Origin: an uncultured Clostridia bacterium
GTDB taxonomy: Bacteria > Bacillota > Clostridia > Oscillospirales > Ruminococcaceae
NCBI GenBank assembly: GCA_947630845.1
Contig: CANRJB010000001.1
Location: 1-64,000, forward strand
Direction: 5' to 3'
DNA: 64,000 nt
Part shown: positions 32,070 to 41,793 of the stretch, in pieces
Position numbering within the stretch: position 1 is the first letter of the stretch
Layout of the letters: each line of letters begins with the position of its first letter
The notes under the pieces: generated by a model
The model's database searches: none
Seen by the model: only the letters and a program-made list of their open reading frames with translations
What the model was told of the DNA's origin: nothing
Position numbers and translations under genes: made by a program

Positions 32070-34573
32070 GACAGTTCCTCTCCTGCCGCATAGGCGATCG
32101 TACCGGCAATGCCGCAGATATCGCTGTGCAGCATGTCCTTGTTCTGCCGAAGCGTGCGCAGCATGTCCTCTGTCACAACGGACTTGCGTACCGGTCTGGT
32201 GAGCAGACGGAAATACTGCTCCGCAATCAGACGCAGGTCAAGATGACTCTCCGCATATGCCCTTGCTGCCTGACCAATGGCATTGCATCTGTCAGCGTCC
32301 TCTATGACCGGGCGCAGTGCCTGTATGAGCTGTTCCGGCTCGTTTGCCTCTCCCATGTCAGCAACAGAGGGCAGGCGGATGCAGATATCCTCCGGCAGCT
32401 CCGAAAAACTCCCGATGTCATTAACGACCACGCACTTTCCCCTTGCAAGGATGCGCATCAGTGAACCGCTCGTCTCCCCGTTGGATGGGTAACGCAGATT
32501 CAGGCAGATGTCGGTCATGTCGATCATCTCCTTGAATTGTGCAATGGAAACATGCCCCGTGACAGTCACGCAGTCCTGTAAGCCCTGCTCCTTCACATAG
32601 TTTCGGAACGTCTCTGCTGTCTCCTCCGACAGCTTTCCCACAAAGAACAGACGCATTGTCGGGAGATCACGGTGCAGCACTGCAAATGCCTTCAGAATCG
32701 GCAGGGGACGTTTGGTACTGTGGATGCCGCCGAATGCCGCAAGCACGACAGCATCCGGAGAAACGCCGTATTTTTCCTTGATGGGATGGCTGTCACTCAG
32801 GGGGGTAATGACAGCATAAGATGGGATAACTGTCACATTTCTTGCCACATCATTCCGCAGGAGTTTGCGCTTCGCCTCGTGACTGTGGACAATGATACGA
32901 TCGGCAGCATTGGTCAGATAGCTGTTCAGTTCCAAGCCGTAGATATCAGGCGCAGCGGCATCTGCCTGTCTGTGGGGAGCATCGGCGGAGACATAGGTCT
33001 GATAAAGTGCCGTATCCTTTTTCACAGCAATGGCATGATGATAGAATGCACCGTGCAGATTGTAGTCATGCAGCACCATCGTACCATGAAACTGCCGCAG
33101 ATATGGGTACATATAAAAATGAAAATCCGAATTGCCCATCTGGTAAACAGTGTCACAGTAGCTCTCACGCCTTGCCGGATAGTCTGTGTGCGGAAAGATC
33201 TGCACATTGTCCGGAAACGTACTTGACGGGGTATATCCCTTGTCTGTGAACACATCAATATCACAGTACCTGCTCAATGCCGTGATGATGTCCTCGCTGT
33301 AGTCCGAAATACCTGATTCCATCGGCGGAAGGGGTGTGAAAAAGGCAATGCGGATATGCTCCGGTGCAGACGCTGCTTTCTCACAGGGAACGATTTTGTT
33401 GAGCAGAGCAATGATATCTGCATTGATCTGATTCCAGCGGAAACGCTCCACACGCTCTGTGCCCCTTCGGGCATAATCCTCACGAAGGGCTGCATCGGTC
33501 AGCAGTTTTGCCATACCATCGGCAATGCTTCGGTCGCTGTCCGCATTGACCAGCATCGCTGCATCACCTGCAATTTCTTTCAGGCTGGAATTATTCGCCG
33601 TCAGCACTGCCGTTCCACAGCCCCATGCCTCTACGATCGGCAGCCCGAAGCCCTCATATTTAGAGGGAAATGCCATCAGCTCCGCAAGCTGATAGCACAT
33701 CCTCAATTCCTCATCCGTCACGAAATTCGTGAAAATGACATCTTGTCCGACATGATGCTCCTCTGCAATTGTCCGCAGACGCTGCAATGCCGGCTCCGAC
33801 AGCTTACAAACGACAACAAGCTGATATGCCGCCCGTATCGTTCCGGGCAGCAAACTGAACGCACGTATCAGTCCGTCTATATTCTTCCGTCCGTCCTCAC
33901 CGCCGGTACACATCACAAAAGGCTTGGTGATGCCAAATTTCCGGAACAGTGCCTGTTTGTCCGTCTCACTGATATCCGTGATGTGATACTTTTCATCCAC
34001 TGCCCCCCAGATGACACTGATCTGTTCTGCCGGGAAATGCAGATGGCGGATGAGATCCGTTTTTACGCTCTCCGAAATCACGTACAGCGCATCTGCCCAC
34101 CGCAGATTCTCCACACACTGCATGTACCAGTTCCGGGTGTTCTCATCCCGGAGATACTGATGCTTCATGACATAAGGGATGATGTCGTACACCGTCATCA
34201 CCACACGTACGCCCTTGAACCACTCCTTCCGGTAAGGGGTAAAGCAGGATTCAAAGGGAGACGTGATATAAAAAATGTCGATCTTGTTCTCGTCTAAAAA
34301 GCGCCGCACGGCTGCCCCGATCACCTCTGCACACGCCGGCTCACGCAGCAGCACCTGATGCTTTCCCGTGTCAAGCACGACCTCCGTCAGATGCTCCGGA
34401 TGCGTGAGATGATCGGACAGACGAAAATCCTTGTCAAGCATATTCAGGAAAAAATAATGATTCTCGGTATCCAGATCGACCATGCCCGTGAATTGACTGA
34501 ATGCATAGTTGCCGATTCCCCTGTTTCTGCTCATGGGACCAAGAGTGGCGACCGCATCAAAAGCAATGTTCAC
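32066..34573 (-). CDS. Tandem GT4 glycosyltransferase
   Basis: An 835-residue protein with two complete GT-B-fold glycosyltransferase halves. The first (about 1-400) has RGIGNYAFSQFTG and EGFGLPIVEAWGCGTAVLTAN, the GT4 donor site. The second (about 410-800) starts RIAFFTPLPPMESGISDYSEDI and has VTGHVSIAQFKEMIDMTDICLNLRYPSNGETSGSLMRI-type features. It likely adds two successive sugars on the cytoplasmic side to a surface polysaccharide. Coupling to both neighbours (4-base overlaps) supports one pathway. Confidence 0.85.
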   Translation of the reverse strand: MNIAFDAVATLGPMSRNRGIGNYAFSQFTGMVDLDTENHYFFLNMLDKDFRLSDHLTHPEHLTEVVLDTGKHQVLLREPACAEVIGAAVRRFLDENKIDIFYITSPFESCFTPYRKEWFKGVRVVMTVYDIIPYVMKHQYLRDENTRNWYMQCVENLRWADALYVISESVKTDLIRHLHFPAEQISVIWGAVDEKYHITDISETDKQALFRKFGITKPFVMCTGGEDGRKNIDGLIRAFSLLPGTIRAAYQLVVVCKLSEPALQRLRTIAEEHHVGQDVIFTNFVTDEELRMCYQLAELMAFPSKYEGFGLPIVEAWGCGTAVLTANNSSLKEIAGDAAMLVNADSDRSIADGMAKLLTDAALREDYARRGTERVERFRWNQINADIIALLNKIVPCEKAASAPEHIRIAFFTPLPPMESGISDYSEDIITALSRYCDIDVFTDKGYTPSSTFPDNVQIFPHTDYPARRESYCDTVYQMGNSDFHFYMYPYLRQFHGTMVLHDYNLHGAFYHHAIAVKKDTALYQTYVSADAPHRQADAAAPDIYGLELNSYLTNAADRIIVHSHEAKRKLLRNDVARNVTVIPSYAVITPLSDSHPIKEKYGVSPDAVVLAAFGGIHSTKRPLPILKAFAVLHRDLPTMRLFFVGKLSEETAETFRNYVKEQGLQDCVTVTGHVSIAQFKEMIDMTDICLNLRYPSNGETSGSLMRILARGKCVVVNDIGSFSELPEDICIRLPSVADMGEANEPEQLIQALRPVIEDADRCNAIGQAARAYAESHLDLRLIAEQYFRLLTRPVRKSVVTEDMLRTLRQNKDMLHSDICGIAGTIAYAAGEELS

Positions 34574-35685
34574 GCTGTCTCCCCCTTTCTGTCCACGAAG
34601 ATGGAATTGATGCCCGTGAAAGCAAATTCCTCATAGCCCACAGAACGCATAAACTCCAATATCTCCTGATTCTTTTCTCCCACAGTCAGTGTGCTTCTGT
34701 ACTCGATCATTTCACAGATGATGATGTGTGGACGGTATCTTGCAAAATCCATCATCCTCAGTACCGTCAGTTCCATTCCCTCTATATCAATATTCAGAAT
34801 GTCCGGTGCTTTATCCCTGAAATACGTGTCCATCAGTTCCCCGATGGTGATGGTATCGACCATGACCGTCCGTTCAATGGACAGTGCCGGATTCTCACGG
34901 ATGAAGCCCTGCGCTGCATCACGATCCATCGTGGACAGCCCGTCACCGCTCATGATATAAAAGGGCAGCATTCCCTCCGGCTTGTCCGAAATGCAGCGGT
35001 TCAGGACAATATCTCCCGGACGTTCCTCAGCAAGCTCCTTTGTCAGCACCGGATTCGCATCCACCAGTACACCCCTTGCCCCCTCCCGGTAAAAGCTGTA
35101 GGTATTGCTCAGGTATACTGCATGGTTTGCCCCTAAGTCCAGATACCGGCAGTCTTTCGGAGCAATGCCGTACACACTGAACAGATAGCGGATGATTGCA
35201 TCCTCTCCTGTCTGTGAAAAGGAACGGCATCCCTGTGTATCGGCATCCATACGCTGCTGCATGGCATCCACCCTTGTGCGGAGTGCTGCATTTTCCTGAC
35301 GCAGTTCCTCGCATTGCAGCACTGTTTTCTCCTGCTGCTGCACCAAGGCACTGTACTGCTGCTGCATTGTCTGTATCGCAGCTGTGTGGGCATTGATCTG
35401 GCTGTTGGCTTCGGCGGCAAAGCGGTCGTTTGCCGCATTGTATTCCGACTGCTGCATCATGCATGGCTCAACATACCAGAATGTCATCCGCCGCACCAGA
35501 CGCTTGCAAAGCCGCACTACCCTGCCCCGGAACGATGATGCCGGGATCGCACGGTAGGAGCGGTTGACGGTGGTCTTGTTCATCTGGTCAAGGGCATCAA
35601 GCATGGGGACATTGACAATCGCATCGTCCGTCACTGCGGCATTGTCTGTCAGCTTTTCAATGATGATCTCCTGCAACTCGTTCAT
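34570..35685 (-). CDS. FkbM-family methyltransferase with N-terminal coiled coil
   Basis: A 371-residue protein. Residues about 85-160 form a Gln/Glu-rich coiled coil (AIQTMQQQYSALVQQQE). The C-terminal FkbM methyltransferase has YLDLGANHAVYLSNTYSFY (SAM site) and PDILNIDIEGMELTVLRMM. ATG 35685 overlaps the Wzt stop in ATGA; the longer frame adds five residues. It probably methylates a sugar of the glycan, which in O-antigen systems can end chain growth. The coiled coil could be a chain-length ruler, as in WbdD (inference). Confidence 0.8.
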   Translation of the reverse strand: MNELQEIIIEKLTDNAAVTDDAIVNVPMLDALDQMNKTTVNRSYRAIPASSFRGRVVRLCKRLVRRMTFWYVEPCMMQQSEYNAANDRFAAEANSQINAHTAAIQTMQQQYSALVQQQEKTVLQCEELRQENAALRTRVDAMQQRMDADTQGCRSFSQTGEDAIIRYLFSVYGIAPKDCRYLDLGANHAVYLSNTYSFYREGARGVLVDANPVLTKELAEERPGDIVLNRCISDKPEGMLPFYIMSGDGLSTMDRDAAQGFIRENPALSIERTVMVDTITIGELMDTYFRDKAPDILNIDIEGMELTVLRMMDFARYRPHIIICEMIEYRSTLTVGEKNQEILEFMRSVGYEEFAFTGINSIFVDRKGETA

Positions 35686-36956
35686 TCCTGCACCTTCCAC
35701 GTATGGAGTACCTGTATACAGCCCGTACTCCTGTCATCTGATACGACTTCAAACTCACAGTAATTCCGGTAAAAATCCATCGGTGTTCCATCCTTATCCA
35801 CCACTGCCACATTCAGATGATAGATTCCGGCAAGCAGCGGCAGTCTCTCTATCTCCACAGCGATCGTTCCGGTATCCTTGCCGGATGTGATGCGCAGGCG
35901 GTCAAGCTGTGTGTTGTTGCCGTACAGGCACTCCCCCTCCACAGTGTAAAACCCAAACCCGAACACATATTCATCAAGCGGCTTATGAATCAGGTAGTCC
36001 ATCTCGATGCGCATTGCCTCCCCTGTCCGGAACATCCGAGTCAGCTTTCCGCTGCTGCTGCGCATCCTTGCCTGTGTGATCTCGATATCACGCATTCCGA
36101 ACCGATCAGGCAGCTTCTCCGGCTGCGCATCCGTCTCCTCCTGAGGCGGCATAGAAGGGGCAGACTGTTCAGGCAATGCAGGCTGCATCTCCTCAGTTTC
36201 TTCTTCCTCAAGACGTTTCCGGTTCATAAAATCAAAGTAGGCATCCACCACTCCGGCAGACTGCCCCTCCTTTACGATCATGCCGTCATTCAGCCAGAGC
36301 GCACGGTCACAGAATTTTTCGACCGTGGACAGATCATGTGTAACGATGATGATGGTCATACCCCTTGCTTTCAGCTCACGCAGACGATTGAAACACTTTG
36401 ACTGGAAATTGGTATCTCCGACTGCCAGTATCTCATCGATCAGCAGGATGTCCGCATCCACGTTGATCGCTACTGAAAATGCAAGCCGCATATACATACC
36501 GGAAGAATATGTCCGGACGGGGTCATCCATATAGTCCTCTAACTCCGAAAAGGCAATGATATCATGCAGACGGGCATCGATCTCCTTCTTAGTTAGTCCG
36601 AAGATGGAGGCATTTGTATAGATGTTCTCCCGTCCGGTCATATCCGGGTGAAAGCCTGCTCCCAGCTCGATCAGGCTTGACACTCTGCCTCGCATAATGA
36701 TTTCGCCGCTGTCGGGATACATGATCTTCGTCAGAAGTTTGAGGGTGGTACTCTTGCCGCATCCGTTGTGACCGATCAGTCCGACGGCTTCGCCCCTGCG
36801 CACGGAAAAACTGATGCCCTTCAGCACCTGCCGCACCTCATAGCGGCTGCGTTTCCGGAACATGAGCATTTCCTTCAGTTCCGTACCTCTGTCATAGTAA
36901 CGTCTGAACTGCTTGGTAATGTTCCTGACCTCGATCAGGTATTCATTGTCTTGCAT
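35682..36956 (-). CDS. Wzt-like polysaccharide ABC transporter ATPase
   Basis: A 424-residue protein with an ABC ATPase (Walker A GLIGHNGCGKSTTLKLL, signature YSSGMYMRLAF, Walker B DILLIDEIL, His in VTHDLSTVEKF) and a C-terminal immunoglobulin-like domain (about 300-424) resembling the Wzt sugar-binding domain. This pairing marks exporters of terminally modified polysaccharides. The start is ATG 36956, eight bases after GGGAG. The permease partner (Wzm/TagG type) is not in the window. It is coupled to the FkbM gene, as WbdD-type modifiers often are. Confidence 0.88.
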   Translation of the reverse strand: MQDNEYLIEVRNITKQFRRYYDRGTELKEMLMFRKRSRYEVRQVLKGISFSVRRGEAVGLIGHNGCGKSTTLKLLTKIMYPDSGEIIMRGRVSSLIELGAGFHPDMTGRENIYTNASIFGLTKKEIDARLHDIIAFSELEDYMDDPVRTYSSGMYMRLAFSVAINVDADILLIDEILAVGDTNFQSKCFNRLRELKARGMTIIIVTHDLSTVEKFCDRALWLNDGMIVKEGQSAGVVDAYFDFMNRKRLEEEETEEMQPALPEQSAPSMPPQEETDAQPEKLPDRFGMRDIEITQARMRSSSGKLTRMFRTGEAMRIEMDYLIHKPLDEYVFGFGFYTVEGECLYGNNTQLDRLRITSGKDTGTIAVEIERLPLLAGIYHLNVAVVDKDGTPMDFYRNYCEFEVVSDDRSTGCIQVLHTWKVQE

Positions 36957-37023
36957 TCCACATACTCCCACATCCCTGAGTTTTTGTTATTAGTATGCCC
37001 GCTGTCTGTCCGGTCTAATCAGC

Positions 37024-38238
37024 TCACCAGACTCTGTAGCTCTCATCCACAGCATACAGCAGCGATAGCATTTGCAGATCTTCAAGCTTTGCACCGTTCT
37101 GCATTGCCTTGGAGAAGGCATTCACCCGACTGCTCGGCGCAATGATACTGCGCAGCTCTGCTTCTGTGGGATTCTGCTTACGCAGATACTGCATCACGGC
37201 ATCCTCGATATAACCATAGCTGCGCACCTGTGACCGTTTCAGCTCTGCTGCCGGCTTGTTGTTAATGGTCGGTACCAGACCTTCGGTATCCGGGAGCTGC
37301 AATACGATCTGTGCTGTGATTTCCGGCAGAAACGCTGTCAGCTCCACGCCGAGGTCAGCACTGGGTGCAAGGGCACGGATGGCATTCCTGATCTTACCGG
37401 CTGACTCCGGGTCAGTGATCCCCTTCATCAGTTCAAGCGCACGAAAAGTCAGCTCTCCGACCTGCTGTTTGGTGAAGGGACATGGGGCATAGGTGGAATC
37501 CTCCTGTATGAGCAGGACAAATTCCTTGTCGGAAACATAGCTTCCCGTTTGTCCACGCCGGATGATTTCCTCCGTCAGCACCATGGTGAGTTCGACACTG
37601 ACATTGCCATTGATGCGTACCTCACAAATCGGCTCCTTCTCCACCATAGAGGAAAATAGTTTGACCCAATAACAATGCTTGGTTCCGAGATACTGCGGCA
37701 GTCTGTCACGAATCAGTGCGAACAGCTCTGTCGGCGGCGTTTTGCCAATATCACCATGCAGTGCCGGAATACGGCAGGGTACACGAAAACGGTGTTTTTC
37801 TCCCATCACATCCGCTTCTATGAATTCCTTTCCTTCACAGTCAAAGGCTGCCAACAGTGACGGCATGACACTGAAACAGAAATTGGCTGTCCCCATGCGC
37901 ATAGCATCGTCCGGTGTTTTTCCCATGCCGGCAACAGACTCGACCATATCTTCATCAAAAAAAGGATGCTGTGCAATGAACAGAAGCTGCACATTATAGA
38001 TGTTATGGATACAGCTCATCTCCCCGAATTCTATTGTCAGACGGAGCGAATGCGCATGCCATACAAGCCACTCCTCCTGCTCACCTTCTGTCACGGCATC
38101 AGGGAAGGACTCTCTGACAAGCGCAAGCAGCTCCTTACGGTCAAGTTTCGGTTCGATGACCATGTGATCCTCGTTGATATGCTGTGATTTCCGGGCAGGG
38201 GCAGCTTTGACTTTCTTTTTTCGTTTGAACAGTCCCAT
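37024..38238 (-). CDS. Unidentified cytosolic protein
   Basis: A 404-residue soluble protein beginning with a basic stretch (MGLFKRKKKVKAAPARK). It has the phrases LRLTIEFGEMSCIHNIYNVQLLF, GKTPDDAMRMGTANFCF and ELFALIRDRLPQYLG, which recall DUF6348-type proteins, but I am not certain. No catalytic motif is visible. The ATG at 38238 follows GGAGGTAATATC. It has its own promoter at 38267-38296. The Wzt gene starts 67 bases beyond its stop, so it may be co-transcribed with the polysaccharide genes. Confidence 0.7.
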   Translation of the reverse strand: MGLFKRKKKVKAAPARKSQHINEDHMVIEPKLDRKELLALVRESFPDAVTEGEQEEWLVWHAHSLRLTIEFGEMSCIHNIYNVQLLFIAQHPFFDEDMVESVAGMGKTPDDAMRMGTANFCFSVMPSLLAAFDCEGKEFIEADVMGEKHRFRVPCRIPALHGDIGKTPPTELFALIRDRLPQYLGTKHCYWVKLFSSMVEKEPICEVRINGNVSVELTMVLTEEIIRRGQTGSYVSDKEFVLLIQEDSTYAPCPFTKQQVGELTFRALELMKGITDPESAGKIRNAIRALAPSADLGVELTAFLPEITAQIVLQLPDTEGLVPTINNKPAAELKRSQVRSYGYIEDAVMQYLRKQNPTEAELRSIIAPSSRVNAFSKAMQNGAKLEDLQMLSLLYAVDESYRVW

Positions 38239-38266
38239 GATATTACCTCCGTTCATGCTTTTCTAC

Positions 38267-38296
38267 AGTATACCACAAAATCAGGTACTCTGTCAA
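38267..38296 (-). promoter_or_regulatory. Leftward promoter
   Basis: Minus strand TTGACA (38291-38296), 18-base spacer, TATACT (38267-38272), with TG before the -10. It drives the 404-residue protein gene and maybe the polysaccharide genes. Confidence 0.75.
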
Positions 38297-38341
38297 GCAG
38301 CAGACTCTCTGCTGATCTGTGTAATGTTACCATTTTGATGC

Positions 38342-38370
38342 TTGACATCCTGTCTAAAACATGGTATGCT
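38342..38370 (+). promoter_or_regulatory. Rightward promoter
   Basis: TTGACA (38342-38347), 17-base spacer, TATGCT (38365-38370), 21 bases before the ATG at 38392. Confidence 0.7.
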
Positions 38371-38391
38371 GTTGATAGAGGGGGGAGTGCA

Positions 38392-39096
38392 ATGGCATCC
38401 AAAACCAAAACTGCAAAGTCTGAAAAAAAATATCCCCAACAAGACAATGACCGATACTATACCGAGGAAGAAGAAAAAGCTCTTGAACAGGAAAGCCGCA
38501 GGAAAATGTCCCGGCTCGCAAGGGGATGCCTTGAAATGGCGGTGCTGATGTTGGTGCTGTCCGGCGTGGTCTATCTGCTTGAACAGAAGGCGCACCTGAG
38601 TGTGCTGTATGTTCTGCCGCCATATACATTGATCCTGTGCTGCATCACAGCGAGTTTTTTTCTGATGATGGCTGCGCTGTTCTCTGTCAGGAGAGTGGCA
38701 TTTGCAATGTTTGTGATGCTGCTTGGCGGATGGGCAGGGCTTGCGGTACTGGCAATGACCTATCTGCAAAAGCCGGAATCCGTTACCCTGACAATTCCTG
38801 ATACGGAACAGTCCGTACAGTTCACCCTCATCACAACTCCTATTTCCACATCTCTGTATATTGAAGAACCCATCAAAGAGAATGTGCTGGCACATCGCTG
38901 GAAACTCCCGATCCACGGAAAAAACCTGCCTCTGGAAGAGCTGATCAGGCTGGACACACGAAAGGATGGTACGATCGGGATGATCTATGACGGTCAGCTA
39001 TGGGCAGTCTATGACCCGGTTATGGACAGCTGGGCAGATATCCTGACACATCAGGAAATGAATGAATCGCTTGCTCCGACAACACCGTCCGGCTGA
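38392..39096 (+). CDS. Membrane protein with four segments, unidentified
   Basis: A 234-residue protein. A charged N-terminal region (residues 1-42, rich in Lys and Glu) precedes about three or four membrane segments (about 45-130) and a soluble C-terminal domain (about 135-234). ATG 38392 follows AGGGGGGAG. A longer frame adds 19 residues upstream but passes through the promoter. I recognise no family. It is divergent from the 404-residue gene. Confidence 0.7.
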   Translation: MASKTKTAKSEKKYPQQDNDRYYTEEEEKALEQESRRKMSRLARGCLEMAVLMLVLSGVVYLLEQKAHLSVLYVLPPYTLILCCITASFFLMMAALFSVRRVAFAMFVMLLGGWAGLAVLAMTYLQKPESVTLTIPDTEQSVQFTLITTPISTSLYIEEPIKENVLAHRWKLPIHGKNLPLEELIRLDTRKDGTIGMIYDGQLWAVYDPVMDSWADILTHQEMNESLAPTTPSG

Positions 39097-39183
39097 TGTT
39101 CATAAAAAGTTTACAATCATATCCGCAATTTTTCCTTGGTACTCCGTCATAGAGGACAGAAAGTAATACAGCAACTCATGCAC

Positions 39184-39219
39184 GGAAATGCGTCTGCCCG
39201 TTGGGTGGGCGCATTTCTG
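39184..39219 (+). terminator. Hairpin between membrane protein and lipoprotein genes
   Basis: GAAATGCG and CGCATTTC bracket the inner arms TGCCC/GGGTG around a GTTG loop. The T-run is poor, so termination is likely but not certain. Confidence 0.5.
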
Positions 39220-39224
39220 TCGCC

Positions 39225-39254
39225 TTGACAAAACATAGGAAAATGTGGTATGAT
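39225..39254 (+). promoter_or_regulatory. Promoter of lipoprotein-AAA unit
   Basis: TTGACA (39225-39230), 18-base spacer, TATGAT (39249-39254), then GAAGGGAG before the ATG at 39287. Confidence 0.75.
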
Positions 39255-39286
39255 ATAGGTGAACAAAACGGAAGGGAGCTTTGATA

Positions 39287-40126
39287 ATGAATAAAAGAAT
39301 GCTGCTCTGCGCTGTGCTGTGTGTACTGCTCACAGGCTGCAATGTCCCACAGGCTGACCCGGAGCATGAGAGCCTTGACATGCTGCCGTCTGCCGCAGAA
39401 ACATCTGCCGATACCACTGCCGGAACATCTGCGGAAACCCAACCCCGAACAGACAAAATCATAACAAACAGCACGAAACCATCTGCTGAGACGCTGCCGA
39501 CTGAGACAGATGCTGCTGACAATACGGAAACAACAGAAACACAGACCCGTATCCTGCCATGGCAGACTGCCTATCAGACCGTACTACAGCGTGTCTGCCG
39601 CAAATCAGAACATGAGGCATCCTATTTTGCTCTCATACAACTCAACAGCGATACCATTCCGGAACTGGTCATTCTTGACGGCATAGAAATGTCGCTTTAC
39701 TGCTGCCGTGAAAAGAAAGCCGTCCTGCTGCTTGAGGATGCCTATAAGGACAATGCCGTGGACGGACAGAATGTGTGCTATCAGCCGAAAACAGGGATGT
39801 TCTCAACTGCCTTCTCCACGATGGGAGCAGGGAGCGGCTTTACGATCTTTATTTATGACACCCTCGAACCGGAGGGAGCAGAACGTCTGTATTTTGACAA
39901 TATGGAGGATGAAGGCGGCGATCTGCCCTATAACGATATCTGGGACAAGGCTGATGAATTTGAGATCACCAACAACGGTTATCATGATGTCACCCTCGGA
40001 GAAAGCTGGGTACACATCGGTACAGACTTCGGTCAGATATGGGAGCTGACAGAGGAAAATATCGAAACCATCGGTGCCGACTGGGATCCCATCCATCAGA
40101 CCACGGAGGAAACAGACAGTGAGTAA
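39287..40126 (+). CDS. Surface lipoprotein, unidentified
   Basis: A 279-residue lipoprotein. The signal peptide ends in VLLTGCNV, with the lipid-bearing Cys near residue 18. A Thr/Glu/Ala-rich spacer follows (about 25-90), typical of Gram-positive surface linkers, then a globular domain with TDTIPELVILDGIEM and GTDFGQIWELTEENI. This arrangement resembles small secreted proteins of gut Clostridia. The start ATG 39287 lies eight bases after AGGGAG. The stop overlaps the next gene by eight bases. Confidence 0.78.
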   Translation: MNKRMLLCAVLCVLLTGCNVPQADPEHESLDMLPSAAETSADTTAGTSAETQPRTDKIITNSTKPSAETLPTETDAADNTETTETQTRILPWQTAYQTVLQRVCRKSEHEASYFALIQLNSDTIPELVILDGIEMSLYCCREKKAVLLLEDAYKDNAVDGQNVCYQPKTGMFSTAFSTMGAGSGFTIFIYDTLEPEGAERLYFDNMEDEGGDLPYNDIWDKADEFEITNNGYHDVTLGESWVHIGTDFGQIWELTEENIETIGADWDPIHQTTEETDSE

Positions 40127-41783
40127 CGAAGCCATACAGCCCGTGCAGGAGGACAGCATCCCTGCGATCGGGTTTATCCGCAAGCTGGTCGGTGCAGCAG
40201 AATTCAAGGAGCTTGCTGAGGAGTGCATGAAGGTAGCACCCTATCTGCAACATGAGGAAATGAAAGAGGTCTTTACCAATCGCTGTTACCTGATATCGAT
40301 CAATGACGGTCACGGACTGTCCACCTGTCTGGGTCTGTTCGCTTATCTGACGGAAGAGCTGAAGCTGTTCCAGTACAAACTCGAACCGAAGGCTGTGGAG
40401 GTGCAGATACCTCCCGACGGTCTGGATGCGGCAATGGTGGTCTTTCATGAGCTTGCAGAAGAAGGACTGCTGGTCTGCTTTGATATCTCCGAATGGATGA
40501 CCCGTGTCAGAGAAAGGGAATTCCGTGACTTTCTGCGGAATTTACAGGAATATGTGGGAAAGAATATCGTATTCTTCCGTGTGCCGTTTGTAGAGAAAAA
40601 TGTACTGTCTGACCTGTGGGAAAGTCTGAATGATGTGCTGAGCATCCGGACATGCTCCATTCCGCCGTTCAGTATGCCGGAGCTGGATGCCATTGCCAGT
40701 GAAATGCTGACGGAAAAGGGCTTTACGGCTGCACCCGACCTCTGGGAGCTGTTCCATGCAAGGGTGGCAGAGGAGAAAAAGGACGGCAGATTTTACGGCA
40801 TCAGCACGGTCCGGAAAATTGTCCTCGAAACACTGTACCTCAAGCAGCTCCATACCGCTGAATCAGGCGGAAACGACCGACATATCCGGAAGGAGGAGAT
40901 CCTCTCCCTTGTGCCGCATCACAGTGATGTTGGCGGCACGGCTATGGAACAGCTTGATGCCCTTGTGGGGATGGAGAGCATCCGCAGTCAGATCGAAGAA
41001 ATCCTTGTACAGATCAGAACCGCCATGCAAAACCAGACACTGGATGCTCCCTGCATCCACATGCGTTTTGTCGGAAATCCGGGAACGGGCAAGACAACAG
41101 TCGCACGTATCCTCGGAAAGCTCCTGAAAGAACAGGGCTTATTGCAGAACGGTCAGCTCTTTGAGCATTACGCAAGAGATCTCTGCGGTAAATTCATTGG
41201 CGAGACTGCTCCCAAAACTGCTGCGATCTGCCGGGATGCATATGGAGGCATACTGTTCATTGATGAGGCGTATGCGCTTTTCCGGGGCGATGACGGCAGC
41301 GGACGGGACTTCGGGCGTGAAGCGATCGACACTCTCGTCACAGAGATGGAAAACCATCGCTCCGACCTCATGGTCATCATGGCAGGCTATCCCGATGAAA
41401 TGGAACAGTTGCTGGAGAGCAATAAGGGACTGAAAAGCCGGATGCCCTACCGGGTCGAGTTTCCCAACTATACAGGCGCACAGCTTGCAGAAATCTTCCT
41501 GCGGCTTGCGGAAAGGAGCTTTATTTATGACGACAGGCTGAAACAGGAGGTAACTGACTATTTCGGTTCTCTGGCACAAAAGACTCTGACTGCCAAGACC
41601 TTCAGCAACGGACGGTTTGTACGTAATGTCTTTGAGCGGACATGGGCAAAGGCTGCACTGCGCTGTCAGCTTGGCGGAGATATTTGCAGGGAGCTGACGG
41701 CAGAAGATTTTCTGGCGGCAGTAAAGAATTTTCAGGACGTGGACACAAGCATGCACAATCCCATCGGATTCAGTATGATGTGA
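40119..41783 (+). CDS. CbxX/CfqX-type AAA+ ATPase, GTG start
   Basis: A 554-residue protein. Residues about 290-540 are a CbxX/SpoVK-like AAA+ domain with Walker A GNPGTGKTT, Walker B GGILFIDEAYALF, and sensor region MVIMAGYPDEME. The N-terminal half (about 60-240) reads like a second, degenerate AAA+ fold (VVFHELAEEGLLVCFDISEW) lacking Walker motifs. The start is GTG 40119, eight bases after GGAGGA, inside the lipoprotein gene's end. This family includes the Rubisco activase CbbX and the sporulation protein SpoVK; its substrate here is unknown. Confidence 0.85.
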   Translation: MSNEAIQPVQEDSIPAIGFIRKLVGAAEFKELAEECMKVAPYLQHEEMKEVFTNRCYLISINDGHGLSTCLGLFAYLTEELKLFQYKLEPKAVEVQIPPDGLDAAMVVFHELAEEGLLVCFDISEWMTRVREREFRDFLRNLQEYVGKNIVFFRVPFVEKNVLSDLWESLNDVLSIRTCSIPPFSMPELDAIASEMLTEKGFTAAPDLWELFHARVAEEKKDGRFYGISTVRKIVLETLYLKQLHTAESGGNDRHIRKEEILSLVPHHSDVGGTAMEQLDALVGMESIRSQIEEILVQIRTAMQNQTLDAPCIHMRFVGNPGTGKTTVARILGKLLKEQGLLQNGQLFEHYARDLCGKFIGETAPKTAAICRDAYGGILFIDEAYALFRGDDGSGRDFGREAIDTLVTEMENHRSDLMVIMAGYPDEMEQLLESNKGLKSRMPYRVEFPNYTGAQLAEIFLRLAERSFIYDDRLKQEVTDYFGSLAQKTLTAKTFSNGRFVRNVFERTWAKAALRCQLGGDICRELTAEDFLAAVKNFQDVDTSMHNPIGFSMM

Positions 41784-41793
41784 GGTGTACTCT

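Noticed and set aside
39100..39522. Leftward frame of 140 codons over the lipoprotein start
   Set aside because: Ser/Val-rich low-complexity translation that overlaps a promoter and a signal peptide on the other strand.
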